Assembly (NCBI RefSeq): GCF_024345415.1
Contig: NZ_JAGQBB010000007.1
Location: 1-64,000, forward strand
Direction of reading: 5' to 3'
Length of the DNA: 64,000 nucleotides
Origin: Synechococcus sp. Tobar12-5m-g
GTDB taxonomy: Bacteria; Cyanobacteriota; Cyanobacteriia; PCC-6307; Cyanobiaceae
The notes beneath the pieces were generated by a model. The model made no database searches. It saw only the letters and a program-made list of their open reading frames with translations, and had not been told where the DNA came from. Shown here one piece after another: positions 18,979 to 27,094 of the stretch (within the stretch, counting starts at the first letter, position 1; every line of letters begins with the position of its first letter). Made by a program: the position numbers and the translations under genes.

Positions 18979-19000
18979 GGGGACGTGTCGAGGACATCCC

Positions 19001-19480
19001 ATGCTGCCCGCTCTGCCCGTTCCCGCCAGTCGCTGGGTTCTGCCGCTGCCGGCGCCGCTGCGGGTGTTGCTGCCTGTGCTGCTGGTGTTGCTGCTGGGGT
19101 TGCTGCTGGGGTTGACGGGCTGCCAGGGCGAAGGCCAGCCACCCCGCCAGGTGTTGCTCGATGCCCTGGAGCTGCAGATTGCCCTGACCCAGCAAGCGAT
19201 CGCCCGGGCGCTGGAGCTGCCGCCGCCCGGGCCGGCGCAGGTGAGCCGGGTGCGGGTGGAGCGGCAGGAGGCCGTGTCGATCGGCGAGGGCAAGGGGCTG
19301 CACCTCACCGGCCAGTTCGACTGGCGGCTGGCGGACGCCCCCTACCGGGTCGACAGCGGCTTCGAGCTGTTCCTGCAGCGGGGCGAGAAAGGCCAGAGCT
19401 GGCGGCTGGCCAGGCCCAGGGACCAGGGCGGCAGCCCCGGCTGGGTCACCGATCCGCTGCCCCTCAAGGCCCCAGGCTGA
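19001..19480 (+). CDS. Predicted lipoprotein
   Basis: A 159-residue protein with a long hydrophobic signal peptide (residues 20-38) ending in lipobox LTGC, so Cys41 should be lipidated. The mature part includes QVSRVRVERQEAVSIGEGKGLHLTGQFDWRLA, which looks like a small beta-rich domain, and no catalytic motif. ATG 19001 is chosen because it places the lipobox at a normal distance. It is divergent from ruvA (22 nt) and its 3' end overlaps the convergent permease gene by 17 nt. Function unknown. Confidence 0.7.
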   Translation: MLPALPVPASRWVLPLPAPLRVLLPVLLVLLLGLLLGLTGCQGEGQPPRQVLLDALELQIALTQQAIARALELPPPGPAQVSRVRVERQEAVSIGEGKGLHLTGQFDWRLADAPYRVDSGFELFLQRGEKGQSWRLARPRDQGGSPGWVTDPLPLKAPG

Positions 19481-20294
19481 GCAGGGTGGCACCCAGCACC
19501 AGTCCAGCGGCGGCCAGGATGTCGGGATCGAGGGATTCGCCGAACCACAGCAGGCCCCAGAGGGCGGCGAGCGGCACCTGCACGTAGCTCACGGCGGTGG
19601 CCCGGCCGGCCGGCAGCCCCAGCAGGCCCCGGGTGAGGGCCAGCTGGCCCAGCTGGGTCAGCACCCCCACCCCCAGCAGCCAGCCCAGTTCGGCGCGGTT
19701 GGGCAGCACCGGATCCAGCAGCACAAGGGGCAGGCTGAGCGCCAACCCGACCAGCGGGAAATAGAACACGATCACCAGGGGATGCTCGCTGCGCCCCAGG
19801 GCCCGCACACTCACATAGGCCAGGGCCGAGAGCAGCGACCCCGCCAGCGCCAGCATCACCCCTGTCCAGGGCAGACCCGCCCCCGGGGCGCCGAATCCGG
19901 CCGGGTCGGTGAGCAGCAGCACGCCGATCCAGCCGACCACCGCCGCCAGCAGCACCCGCCAGGACAACCGCTCACCGAGCAAGGCCCAGGCCAGCAGCGC
20001 CGTGAAGGTGGGGTGCAGGTACTGGATCACCGTGGCGGCCGCCAGGGGCAACCGGGTCAGGGCAGCAAAGACGCAGTAGAGCGCCACACTGCCCAGCAGA
20101 CCCCGCACCAGCAGCAACCCCTGGCGCTGGCCCCAGGGGGAGAGACCGGCCTGCCTGAGCATGGCCAGGCTCAGCACCAGGCTCACCACCGAACGGGCCA
20201 GCACCAGCTCGCTCACCGGCAGCCGCGGGCCGACCGCCTTGACACAGACGCCCATCAGGCTGAAGGCCAGGGCGCTGGCCAGCATCCACAGCAC
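19464..20294 (-). CDS. EamA/DMT-family permease
   Basis: A ten-helix drug/metabolite-type permease made of two EamA repeats. The first repeat starts VLWMLASALAFSLMGVCVKAVGP, with ALTRLPLAAATVIQYLHPTFTALLAW; the second has SYVQVPLAALWGLLWFGESL near the C-terminus. Members export amino acids, nucleobases or other metabolites; the substrate is unknown. GTG at 20292-20294 with CGAGG about 10 nt upstream is preferred; an ATG 9 nt downstream is possible. It is divergent from dnaG. Confidence 0.83.
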   Translation of the reverse strand: MLWMLASALAFSLMGVCVKAVGPRLPVSELVLARSVVSLVLSLAMLRQAGLSPWGQRQGLLLVRGLLGSVALYCVFAALTRLPLAAATVIQYLHPTFTALLAWALLGERLSWRVLLAAVVGWIGVLLLTDPAGFGAPGAGLPWTGVMLALAGSLLSALAYVSVRALGRSEHPLVIVFYFPLVGLALSLPLVLLDPVLPNRAELGWLLGVGVLTQLGQLALTRGLLGLPAGRATAVSYVQVPLAALWGLLWFGESLDPDILAAAGLVLGATLLSLGP

Positions 20295-20355
20295 AGCAGC
20301 TAAGGCCTCGGGATCCGGATCGGCCGCTCCCCAGAGATGGTGTACTGCGGCAGAA

Positions 20356-20375
20356 TGGAGTCTGGATCGACTCCA
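20356..20375. promoter_or_regulatory. Perfect 7-bp inverted repeat upstream of dnaG
   Basis: TGGAGTC (20356-20362) and GACTCCA (20369-20375) flank TGGATC. It sits 16 nt before the dnaG TTG codon in the divergent gap to the permease gene. It could be an operator or a 5'-UTR hairpin affecting dnaG translation; it does not match the cyanobacterial LexA consensus. Confidence 0.4.
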
Positions 20376-20391
20376 CCGATAGCGCCAATCC

Positions 20392-22485
20392 TTGAGCCAG
20401 CCACCGCTCCAGCCCAAGTTCCAACCCCGCCTCCACCCCCGCACGATCGAGGCCGTCAAGGAGCGTGCGGACATCGTGGATGTGGTGGGCGAGCACGTGG
20501 TGCTCAAGAAGAAGGGCCGCGAGTTCGTGGGGATCTGCCCCTTCCACGACGACAAGTCACCGTCGATGACGGTGTCGCCCGCCAAGCAGTTCTACTACTG
20601 CTTCTCCTGCGGGGCGGGCGGCAACGCGATCAAGTTCCTGATGGAGCTGCAGCGCACCAGCTTCAGCGAGGTGGTGCTGGAGCTGGCCGGCAAGTATCAG
20701 CTGCCGATCGAAACCCTCGATGGTCCCCAGCAGGAGCGGCTGCGCCGTCAGCTCTCCCACCGCGAGGCCCTGCTGCGCGCCCTGGCTTTGGCCTCGGGCT
20801 GGTTCCGCAGCCAGCTGCGCAGCCCCGCCGGCGCCGGCGCCCTGGCCTACCTGAAGGAGCAGCGGGGGCTCAGTGAAACCACCCTGGAGAGCTTCGAGCT
20901 CGGCTACGCCCCCGACCAGTGGGAGGGGCTGCTGCAGCACCTTGGCCAGGTGGAGGGCCTCAGCCCCCAGCTGCTCGAGGCGGCCGGGCTGGTGGTGGCC
21001 CGCAAAGGGGGCGAGGGGGTCTACGACCGCTTCCGCCACCGGGTGATGGTGCCGATCAAGGACCGCCAGGGGCGGGTGATCGGCTTCGGCGGCCGCAGCC
21101 TCGATGGCGGCGAACCCAAATACCTCAACTCGCCGGAAACGGAGGTGTTCGAGAAGGGCAAGCACCTGTTCGGCCTGGATCGCGCCACTGCCGCCATCCG
21201 CACCAGCGACCAGGCGGTGGTGGTGGAGGGCTACTTCGACGTGATCGCCCTCCATGCCGCCGGCATCACCAACGCCGTGGCCTCCCTGGGAACGGCCCTG
21301 AGCAGCCAGCAGATCACCCAGCTCTGCCGCTGCTGCGACAGCCGCCGCCTGATCCTCAATTTCGACACCGACGGCGCCGGCGTGCGGGCCGCCCAGCGGG
21401 CGATCGGCGAAGTGGAGCAGCTGGCGCTGCAGGGCCAGCTGGAGCTGCGGGTGCTGCACCTGCCCGCCGGCAAAGACCCCGACGACTTCCTCAAAGAGCA
21501 TGGGGCCGGTGAGTACCGTGCCCTGCTCGAGGGGGCGCCGCTCTGGCTCGACTGGCAGATCGAGCAGGCGCTGGAAGGCAAGGATCTGGCCCGCTCCGAC
21601 CAGTTCCAACAGGCGGTCTCGGCCCTGGTGGCCCTGCTGGGCAAGCTGCCCCAGAGCGCCGTCCGCAGCCATTACCTGCAGCAGGTGGCCGAGCGCCTCT
21701 CCGGCGGCCAGGCCCGCCTGGCCCAGAAACTGGAGGAAGACCTGCGCCAGCAGGTGAAGGGCGAGCGCTGGCACGGCCGCTCGACGAAATGGGAGCAGCC
21801 CGGTGACATCGGCCTGCGCGAACGGGCCGAAGCCGAGCTGCTGAGGCTCTATCTCCACGCCGCCCGCCATCGCGGCGCGATCCGCCGGGAGCTGCGCCTG
21901 CGGGAACTCGACGACTTCGCCCTGCAGCATCACCGCCTGCTCTGGGCGGCAATCAGCGAACGGGAGGAGGACAACCTCGGCGTCGGCCGGCTGGAGGCGA
22001 TCAACCGGGGCGAGGATCCCGGCGATGACCTGGCCGATCTCGACCTGCCCCGGCTGCTGGCCGATCAACTGCTGGTGGAGCAGAGCGCGTTGCTCGATCG
22101 CCTCACCCCCCTGCTGGAGCCCAATGAGCTCCAGACCATGACCCTCTCGGCGCCCCTGCTGCAGCTGCGCGGCACCGCGGCGGTGCTGGAGCGGCAGCGC
22201 TGCCTCAAGCGCTGCCGCCACTTGCTCGATGCCTGGTGCGGCCAGCGGCTGGAAACCCTGGAGCGCTGCATCGCCCTGCTGCTGGAGCAGGAAACGACCG
22301 AAGCCCCCGCGCCGCTGAACCTGAACATGGAAACCCGCATCGACGCCCTGTTCGCCGATCTCAACCGCGATGCTTTGCGCTTCCAGGAGCTCTATTACAA
22401 CGAGCGGAAGCACATCGGCCACCTCGACCGACAACGCTGCCCCGGCCTGGCCGAAACCCTCGCCGCCGCGCCAGCCGCCGCCTGA
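20392..22485 (+). CDS. dnaG: DNA primase
   Basis: Makes RNA primers at the replication fork. The 697-residue protein has an N-terminal CHC2 zinc finger (CPFHDDK then YYCFSCGAGG), the TOPRIM catalytic core with EGYFDVIALHAAG and NFDTDGAG, the RNA-polymerase-like domain between, and a helical C-terminal DnaB-interaction region. The start is a TTG at 20392; no ATG or GTG precedes the zinc finger in frame. It lies 97 nt from the divergent permease start, with a small inverted repeat between. Confidence 0.95.
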   Translation: MSQPPLQPKFQPRLHPRTIEAVKERADIVDVVGEHVVLKKKGREFVGICPFHDDKSPSMTVSPAKQFYYCFSCGAGGNAIKFLMELQRTSFSEVVLELAGKYQLPIETLDGPQQERLRRQLSHREALLRALALASGWFRSQLRSPAGAGALAYLKEQRGLSETTLESFELGYAPDQWEGLLQHLGQVEGLSPQLLEAAGLVVARKGGEGVYDRFRHRVMVPIKDRQGRVIGFGGRSLDGGEPKYLNSPETEVFEKGKHLFGLDRATAAIRTSDQAVVVEGYFDVIALHAAGITNAVASLGTALSSQQITQLCRCCDSRRLILNFDTDGAGVRAAQRAIGEVEQLALQGQLELRVLHLPAGKDPDDFLKEHGAGEYRALLEGAPLWLDWQIEQALEGKDLARSDQFQQAVSALVALLGKLPQSAVRSHYLQQVAERLSGGQARLAQKLEEDLRQQVKGERWHGRSTKWEQPGDIGLRERAEAELLRLYLHAARHRGAIRRELRLRELDDFALQHHRLLWAAISEREEDNLGVGRLEAINRGEDPGDDLADLDLPRLLADQLLVEQSALLDRLTPLLEPNELQTMTLSAPLLQLRGTAAVLERQRCLKRCRHLLDAWCGQRLETLERCIALLLEQETTEAPAPLNLNMETRIDALFADLNRDALRFQELYYNERKHIGHLDRQRCPGLAETLAAAPAAA

Positions 22486-22539
22486 GCGGTGGCCCCTGCG
22501 GTCCTGCCAGCATCGGCAGCACCCAGACCGCCCGCGGTG

Positions 22540-23859
22540 ATGCCCTCTCTCCCCGACTCCCCCTGGCGCCGCGCCTGGTACCCGGTGGCCTACATCAAGG
22601 ACCTCGAGCAGGCCCGCCCCACCCCCTTCACCCTGCTCGGCGACGACCTGGTGCTCTGGTGGGACCAGCAGGCCAACCAATGGCGCGCCTTCGCCGATGT
22701 CTGTCCACACCGGCTGGTGCCCCTCTCCCAGGGCCGCCTCAACGGGGATGGCGAGCTGGAGTGCCCTTACCACGGCTGGAGCTTCAACGGCGACGGGCAC
22801 TGCACGGCGATTCCCCAGGCCGATCCCGGCACCACCATCGACTCGCCCCGCAGCCGCTGCCGCGCCTACGCCACCGCCACAGGGCAGGGGCTGCTGTTCG
22901 TTTTCGCCGGCGATCCCGCCGCGGCGAGCGCGGCGCCCTTGCCGCTGCTGCCACTGCTGGAGGAGGAGCCGGAGCAGTGGTCGGTACAGGACACCTTCCG
23001 CGATCTCCCCTACGACGCCCTCACCCTGCTGGAGAACGTGCTGGACGTGAGCCATGTGCCCTTCACCCACCACGCCACGGTGGGCAAGCGGGAGACGGCC
23101 GGCCCGGTGAACCTGGAGCTGAAGACCAGCGGAGCGGAGGGCTTCACCGGCGTGTGGCCCGAGGGGCCGCGACGAGGCACGCTCGGCACCCAGTTCACCA
23201 CCTTCCAGGCCCCCTGCCTGATGTGGCACGACCTCACCGCCAAGGGCTTCGCCCGCATCCTCACGGTGGTGTATGCCACACCGATCCGACCGGGCGAATG
23301 CCGGCTGTTCGCCCGCTTCCCCTTCCGCTTCGAATCGGCCCTGCCGCGCCGGCTGCTGGGGCTGCGGCCGGAGTGGCTGCAGCACCTGGGCAACCACGTG
23401 GTGCTCGAAGACGACCAAGTCTTCCTGCACTGGCAGGAGCGGGTGCTGCAGGCCCGGGGGGGCGGCGCGGCCCTGGCCCAGGCCTGCTATCTGGCCACCC
23501 GCTCCGACCTCTACGTGCGGGCGCTGCACGACTGGGTGGGCCGCAGCGGCGGCGGTCCGTTCGGGGAGGCGCCCCTGCCGGAGCGGCTGGGGGAAACGCC
23601 CCTGCTGGAGCGCTACGACAGCCACACCCGTCACTGCCGCAGCTGCCGCACGGCCGACCGGCGCCTGGCCCAGCTCCAGCCGGGGGCAGCGGCGCTGGTG
23701 CTGCTCGGCCTGGCTGCGGCCGCCTGGTGGGGGGCCTGCGCCCCGGGGGCTGCTGCCCTGCTGGTGGCCGTCCTGGCGGCGGGCGCCTGGCTGCAGGCCG
23801 GCCGCTGGCGACGGCAGCTGCGCCTCGGCCAGCCGGTGCCACCCCGCAACCGGAGCTGA
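22540..23859 (+). CDS. Rieske oxygenase, pheophorbide a oxygenase/Tic55-like
   Basis: A 439-residue Rieske non-haem iron oxygenase. The [2Fe-2S] ligands are in CPHRLVPLSQG and CPYHGW; the mononuclear iron site is likely in LENVLDVSHVPFTHH. The C-terminal region has the CxxC-type RHCRSCRTAD motif and then two transmembrane helices, the layout of the PaO/Tic55/ACD1 branch, whose plant members act in chlorophyll breakdown. Substrate here is unknown; a tetrapyrrole or pigment is an inference. ATG 22540 (MPSLPDSPWRRAWYPVAY) is preferred over a GTG at 22489. Confidence 0.88.
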   Translation: MPSLPDSPWRRAWYPVAYIKDLEQARPTPFTLLGDDLVLWWDQQANQWRAFADVCPHRLVPLSQGRLNGDGELECPYHGWSFNGDGHCTAIPQADPGTTIDSPRSRCRAYATATGQGLLFVFAGDPAAASAAPLPLLPLLEEEPEQWSVQDTFRDLPYDALTLLENVLDVSHVPFTHHATVGKRETAGPVNLELKTSGAEGFTGVWPEGPRRGTLGTQFTTFQAPCLMWHDLTAKGFARILTVVYATPIRPGECRLFARFPFRFESALPRRLLGLRPEWLQHLGNHVVLEDDQVFLHWQERVLQARGGGAALAQACYLATRSDLYVRALHDWVGRSGGGPFGEAPLPERLGETPLLERYDSHTRHCRSCRTADRRLAQLQPGAAALVLLGLAAAAWWGACAPGAAALLVAVLAAGAWLQAGRWRRQLRLGQPVPPRNRS

Positions 23860-23861
23860 AG

Positions 23862-25169
23862 TCAATCGGCCCACACCACCGGCAGGTCGGCCGGCCGGGT
23901 GGTGGCGGAGCGCGAGAGCCGCTCCCGCTTCATCGCCCAGGCGGGCCGCAGGCCGCAGGCGGCCCACTGCACGGTGCCGCGGCCGTAGCGGCGGTTGAGG
24001 CCGTCGATCGTGGCCATCAACGCCTCGCGCCGCTGCTGCTGCTCCGGCGGCAGCGGCACCAGCAGGTGGTGCTGCAGCTGCTCCACCGGCTGCAGGTTCT
24101 GCAGCAGCACGCCGGCCTTCTGCAGCGGTTTGTGGGGCTTGAACAGGCGTTCGGCCAGGGGCAGGGCGGCGGCGAGCAGCACGGCCGTGTCGTTGCTGGC
24201 CAGCGGCAGGGTGGTGGTGGCGGCATTGGCGTAGAGGCTCGTGCCGTTGAAGGGGCTGCTGCGCACGAACACGGTGACCGTGCCGGTGCGCTGGCGCTGG
24301 CGGCGCAGCTTCTCGGCGGCGCGGCTGAGGTAGGTGGCGATCGCCTCGCGCAGGGCCGCCAGGCTGGTGACCGGCTCACTGAAGCTGCGGCTCACGCAGG
24401 TTTCCTGTTTGGCCGGCACCACGCTCTGCAGCAACAGGCAGCTGTGGCCGCGCAGGTCCTGCTGCAGGCGCAGGCCCACCACGCCGCAGCGGGCCCGCAG
24501 CTCGCCGCTGGGCAGATCGCGCAGCTGGCGGGCCGTGGCCACGCCGCGCAGGCGGCACCAGCGCGAGAGCTTGCGGCCGATGCCCCAGACCTCTTCCACC
24601 GGCACCTGCTCCAGCCAGGGGTCGGGATCGGGAACGGCCCCCAGATCGAACACGCCCTGCTGGATCGGGTTCTGCTTGGCCAGCCGGTTGGCCACCTTGG
24701 CCAGGGTCTTGCTGCCGGCGATGCCCACCGCCACCGGCAGGCCCAGGTGGCGCCGCACCTGGCGGCGGAGCGCCAGGCCCCAGGCGCTGAGGTCACCGCC
24801 ACGGGAGCCCTTGCCGGGCCCAGCGCCAGCAGGGCGGTGCAGCCGGCCGAAGGCCTCGTCGATCGAATAGACCTCCAGCTCCTCCACCCAGGGCTCCAGG
24901 GTGGCCATCAGCCGCTGGCTCATGTCGGCGTAGAGGGCGTAGTTGGAGCTGCGCACCACCACCCCCTGGCGCTCCAGCTGGCGACGCACCTGGAAGTAGG
25001 GCACCCCCATGGCGATGCCGAGGGCGCGGGCCTCGGCGCTGCGGGCCACGATGCAGCCGTCGTTGTTGGAGAGCACCACCAGCGGCCGGCCGATCAAGGC
25101 GGGATCCAGGGCCGCCTCGCAGGAGGCGTAGAAGTTGTTGCCGTCGATCAGCACGGTGGCGAACGCCAT
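23862..25169 (-). CDS. umuC: DNA polymerase V catalytic subunit
   Basis: A 435-residue Y-family translesion polymerase used in SOS mutagenesis. Catalytic acids are in VLIDGNNFYASCEAAL and YSIDEAFG; the fold continues with VGIAGSKTLAKVANRLAK, the HhH region VEEVWGIGRKLSRW and a UmuC-type C-terminal domain. It follows umuD by 35 nt in an operon preceded by a LexA box at 25616-25629. It ends 2 nt from the convergent Rieske gene. Confidence 0.95.
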   Translation of the reverse strand: MAFATVLIDGNNFYASCEAALDPALIGRPLVVLSNNDGCIVARSAEARALGIAMGVPYFQVRRQLERQGVVVRSSNYALYADMSQRLMATLEPWVEELEVYSIDEAFGRLHRPAGAGPGKGSRGGDLSAWGLALRRQVRRHLGLPVAVGIAGSKTLAKVANRLAKQNPIQQGVFDLGAVPDPDPWLEQVPVEEVWGIGRKLSRWCRLRGVATARQLRDLPSGELRARCGVVGLRLQQDLRGHSCLLLQSVVPAKQETCVSRSFSEPVTSLAALREAIATYLSRAAEKLRRQRQRTGTVTVFVRSSPFNGTSLYANAATTTLPLASNDTAVLLAAALPLAERLFKPHKPLQKAGVLLQNLQPVEQLQHHLLVPLPPEQQQRREALMATIDGLNRRYGRGTVQWAACGLRPAWAMKRERLSRSATTRPADLPVVWAD

Positions 25170-25204
25170 CGGTTGTGCAGGGCGGAGGGTTCAGCGCGGC
25201 TGGA

Positions 25205-25588
25205 TCAGAGCGGGTGGATCACCTGGATGGCCACGCCCCAGAGGCGGGTGTCGTCGGCATCGCTGAGCTCCAGGGGCGGATAGGCCGGGTTGGCCGCCTC
25301 CAGCCGCAGGCGGCCCTGGTGCCGCACCAGACGCTTGAGCGTGAAGGCCCCCTCAACCGCCGCCACCACGATGCGGCCGGGGCGCGGCTCCAGGCTGCGA
25401 TCCACGATCAGCAGGTCGCCGTGGTGGATGCCGGCGCCGATCATCGAATCGCCGCTGACGCGCAGGAAGAAGGTGCTGCTGGGGCGGGCGATCAGGTGCT
25501 CGTTGAGGTCGATGCCCGCCTCCACGTAGTCATCGGCGGGGGAGGGGAAGCCGGCCGCCACCGATTCGGTGACCAAAGGAAGGCGCAC
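25205..25588 (-). CDS. umuD: SOS mutagenesis protein UmuD
   Basis: A 127-residue self-cleaving accessory subunit of polymerase V. The N-terminal arm has the cleavage site Ala12-Gly13 (VAAGFPSPADD), and the peptidase dyad is Ser48 (SGDSM) with Lys85 (FTLKRL), 37 residues apart as in E. coli UmuD. RecA-stimulated cleavage would yield UmuD', which joins UmuC. The start is GTG at 25586-25588, 28 nt downstream of the LexA box. Confidence 0.95.
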   Translation of the reverse strand: MRLPLVTESVAAGFPSPADDYVEAGIDLNEHLIARPSSTFFLRVSGDSMIGAGIHHGDLLIVDRSLEPRPGRIVVAAVEGAFTLKRLVRHQGRLRLEAANPAYPPLELSDADDTRLWGVAIQVIHPL

Positions 25589-25615
25589 GGGGTGCAGTCG
25601 CGGGCGCTCCAGGCT

Positions 25616-25629
25616 AGTACAGGTGTACT
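25616..25629 (-). promoter_or_regulatory. SOS box (cyanobacterial LexA operator)
   Basis: AGTACAGGTGTACT fits the cyanobacterial LexA consensus RGTACNNNDGTWCB at every position and is nearly palindromic. It ends 28 nt upstream of the umuD start codon, the right place to block the umuDC promoter. It reads the same way on both strands apart from the central bases. Confidence 0.88.
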
Positions 25630-25642
25630 GAAATCCTGAAGG

Positions 25643-26062
25643 TCAGTCCTCCTCGCCCTCCAGCAGCAGTTGCTGGAACGCGGTGTACAGCTCGGGATGC
25701 TCGGCGGCGGCGCGGGGATCCCGCTGGCCCAACTCCGTGGGCCGCAAGGGCTTACGGGCAGGCCCAGCGAAAGGGGCGCCAGACCCGGCGGCCGGTGCCG
25801 CGGCCGGGCGCTGGCTCTGGCGCCGTTGCTCCTCCGCCTGCCGCAGCCGCTGCAGCAGGTGGGGCGGCACGGTGCCATCGGGGCTCACCTGCATCAGTTC
25901 ATGGAACAGGGCCTCGGGGTCGGTTTCCGTTTCCACCCGGTGGCGCCGCTCGCTGGCCGGCACTGCCGCAGCGGCGGGGGGTGGTGCCGGCACAGGCAGG
26001 GGCTGGGGGAGGCGGCGGCCCAGTTCCTTGAGGCGCTCGAGGCTGCGGGGGTCGAAGGCCAT
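25643..26062 (-). CDS. Conserved hypothetical protein
   Basis: A 139-residue soluble protein beginning MAFDPRSLERLKELGRRLP, with a low-complexity Pro/Ala linker (residues about 20-40), a short conserved helix DPEALFHELMQVSPDGTVPPHLLQRL and a C-terminal block RDPRAAAEHPELYTAFQQLLLE. I recognise it as the sort of small protein kept in picocyanobacteria but know no function. It ends 14 nt before the SOS box and lies 13 nt after the pentapeptide gene, so it may belong to that gene's transcript. Confidence 0.7.
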   Translation of the reverse strand: MAFDPRSLERLKELGRRLPQPLPVPAPPPAAAAVPASERRHRVETETDPEALFHELMQVSPDGTVPPHLLQRLRQAEEQRRQSQRPAAAPAAGSGAPFAGPARKPLRPTELGQRDPRAAAEHPELYTAFQQLLLEGEED

Positions 26063-26075
26063 CACCACGGCAGGG

Positions 26076-26594
26076 TCAGGAGCATCCCAGTGTGTCGCGG
26101 GTGACGCGGCCGGTGACGGGGTTGGTGCCGGTGGCGCTGGCGCAGAGCTTCTTGAGAACATCGGCCCGCAGGGGCACGTTGGTGAAGTCGGCCCCGTCGA
26201 TTGCCACCTGATCGAACTTGGTGTTGAAGGCGAAGGCGTCTTCCAGCACCGCATCGCGCAGGTCGGTGCCCTCCAGCACCGCCGAGTCGAGGGTGGCCTG
26301 GCGCAGATCAGCGCCCCGCAGGTTGGCATCCTGCAGCTTGGCGCCGAACAGGCTGGCGTTGCGCAGGTCGGAACCGGAGAGATCGGCATCCCGCAGATTT
26401 GTGAGGTTGAAGGTCACCCCGTTGAGGTCGCTGTCGTGGAAATCGGCGCCGATCAACACCTGCTTGGCGTAGTCCATCGCGGCATCGGCCGGCGCGATCG
26501 GCCAGCCCAGCAGCAGGCAGGCGGCCAGCCCCCACAGTCCACCCACAAGAACAAACAGCAAGCCCGTGAACAGCGAACGCAGCGGGGCGGCCAT
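26076..26594 (-). CDS. Thylakoid-lumen type pentapeptide repeat protein
   Basis: A 172-residue protein with an N-terminal signal or anchor (LFTGLLFVLVGGLWGLAACLLLG then APADA), followed by about ten A(D/N)Lxx pentapeptide units such as GADFHDSDLNGVTF, LRDADLSGSDLRNASL and GADLRQATLDSAVL that form a right-handed beta helix. Two C-terminal cysteines (KKLC and TLGC) could pair. The layout matches plant lumenal TL15/TL17 proteins, of unknown role. Export to the lumen or periplasm is inferred. Confidence 0.88.
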   Translation of the reverse strand: MAAPLRSLFTGLLFVLVGGLWGLAACLLLGWPIAPADAAMDYAKQVLIGADFHDSDLNGVTFNLTNLRDADLSGSDLRNASLFGAKLQDANLRGADLRQATLDSAVLEGTDLRDAVLEDAFAFNTKFDQVAIDGADFTNVPLRADVLKKLCASATGTNPVTGRVTRDTLGCS

Positions 26595-26647
26595 GGCGGC
26601 GGTGGGACAGGCAAGGGAACTCTAGGAACAGTGGGCCTGGCGGTTCC

Positions 26648-27040
26648 ATGGCGGCGATCACACCGCAACAGTCGAAAAACCAGCGGCGGATCCCCGGCCA
26701 GTGGGCCGAGCAGCGCGCCCTGCGGCTGTTGCGCAGCCGCGGCTGGCAGCTGGTGGCACGGCGCTGGCCCTGCCGCTGGGGCGAACTGGATCTGGTGGTG
26801 GCCAAACCGGGTCGGTTGCTGCTGGTGGAGGTGAAGGGCCGGCGCTGCCGCGGGCCTGACGGCTGGGGGGCGGCGGCCCTGGGGCCCCATAAACGGGCCC
26901 GGCTGGCCAGGGCCTGGGCCTGTTGGCTGGCGGCCCATCCGGAGCGGGCGGAGCTGCCGCTGGAGGTGGTGTTCGCCCTGGTGCCCCTGCCACCGGCCCG
27001 GGGTGCGGTGCGCTGGCTGAGGCTGGATCAATGGGGCTGA
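26648..27040 (+). CDS. YraN/UPF0102 family nuclease-like protein
   Basis: A 130-residue member of UPF0102. GQWAEQRALRLLRSRGWQLVARRW is followed by the endonuclease-fold core GELDLVVAKPGRLLLVEVKGRR, in which the E, D, E and K residues correspond to a PD-(D/E)xK-type site. The family is widespread and often near rRNA methyltransferases or DNA-processing genes; its role is unproven. It precedes rsmA by 54 nt. Confidence 0.88.
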   Translation: MAAITPQQSKNQRRIPGQWAEQRALRLLRSRGWQLVARRWPCRWGELDLVVAKPGRLLLVEVKGRRCRGPDGWGAAALGPHKRARLARAWACWLAAHPERAELPLEVVFALVPLPPARGAVRWLRLDQWG

Positions 27041-27094
27041 GCCGCGCCGGCTGGGCCAGGCGCCACGCTGGTGGCGTCGCCCCCATCTGCCGCC

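Noticed and set aside
20557-23967. Very long minus-strand reading frame of over 1100 codons opposite dnaG and the Rieske gene
   Set aside because: It is an antisense shadow typical of high-G+C DNA: Gln/Gly/Leu-rich, no domain, while the plus strand encodes two complete recognisable enzymes.
22236-25283. Long plus-strand frame of about 1000 codons across dnaG, the Rieske gene and umuC
   Set aside because: It crosses three well-supported genes, is Pro/Arg/Gly-rich and carries no motif.
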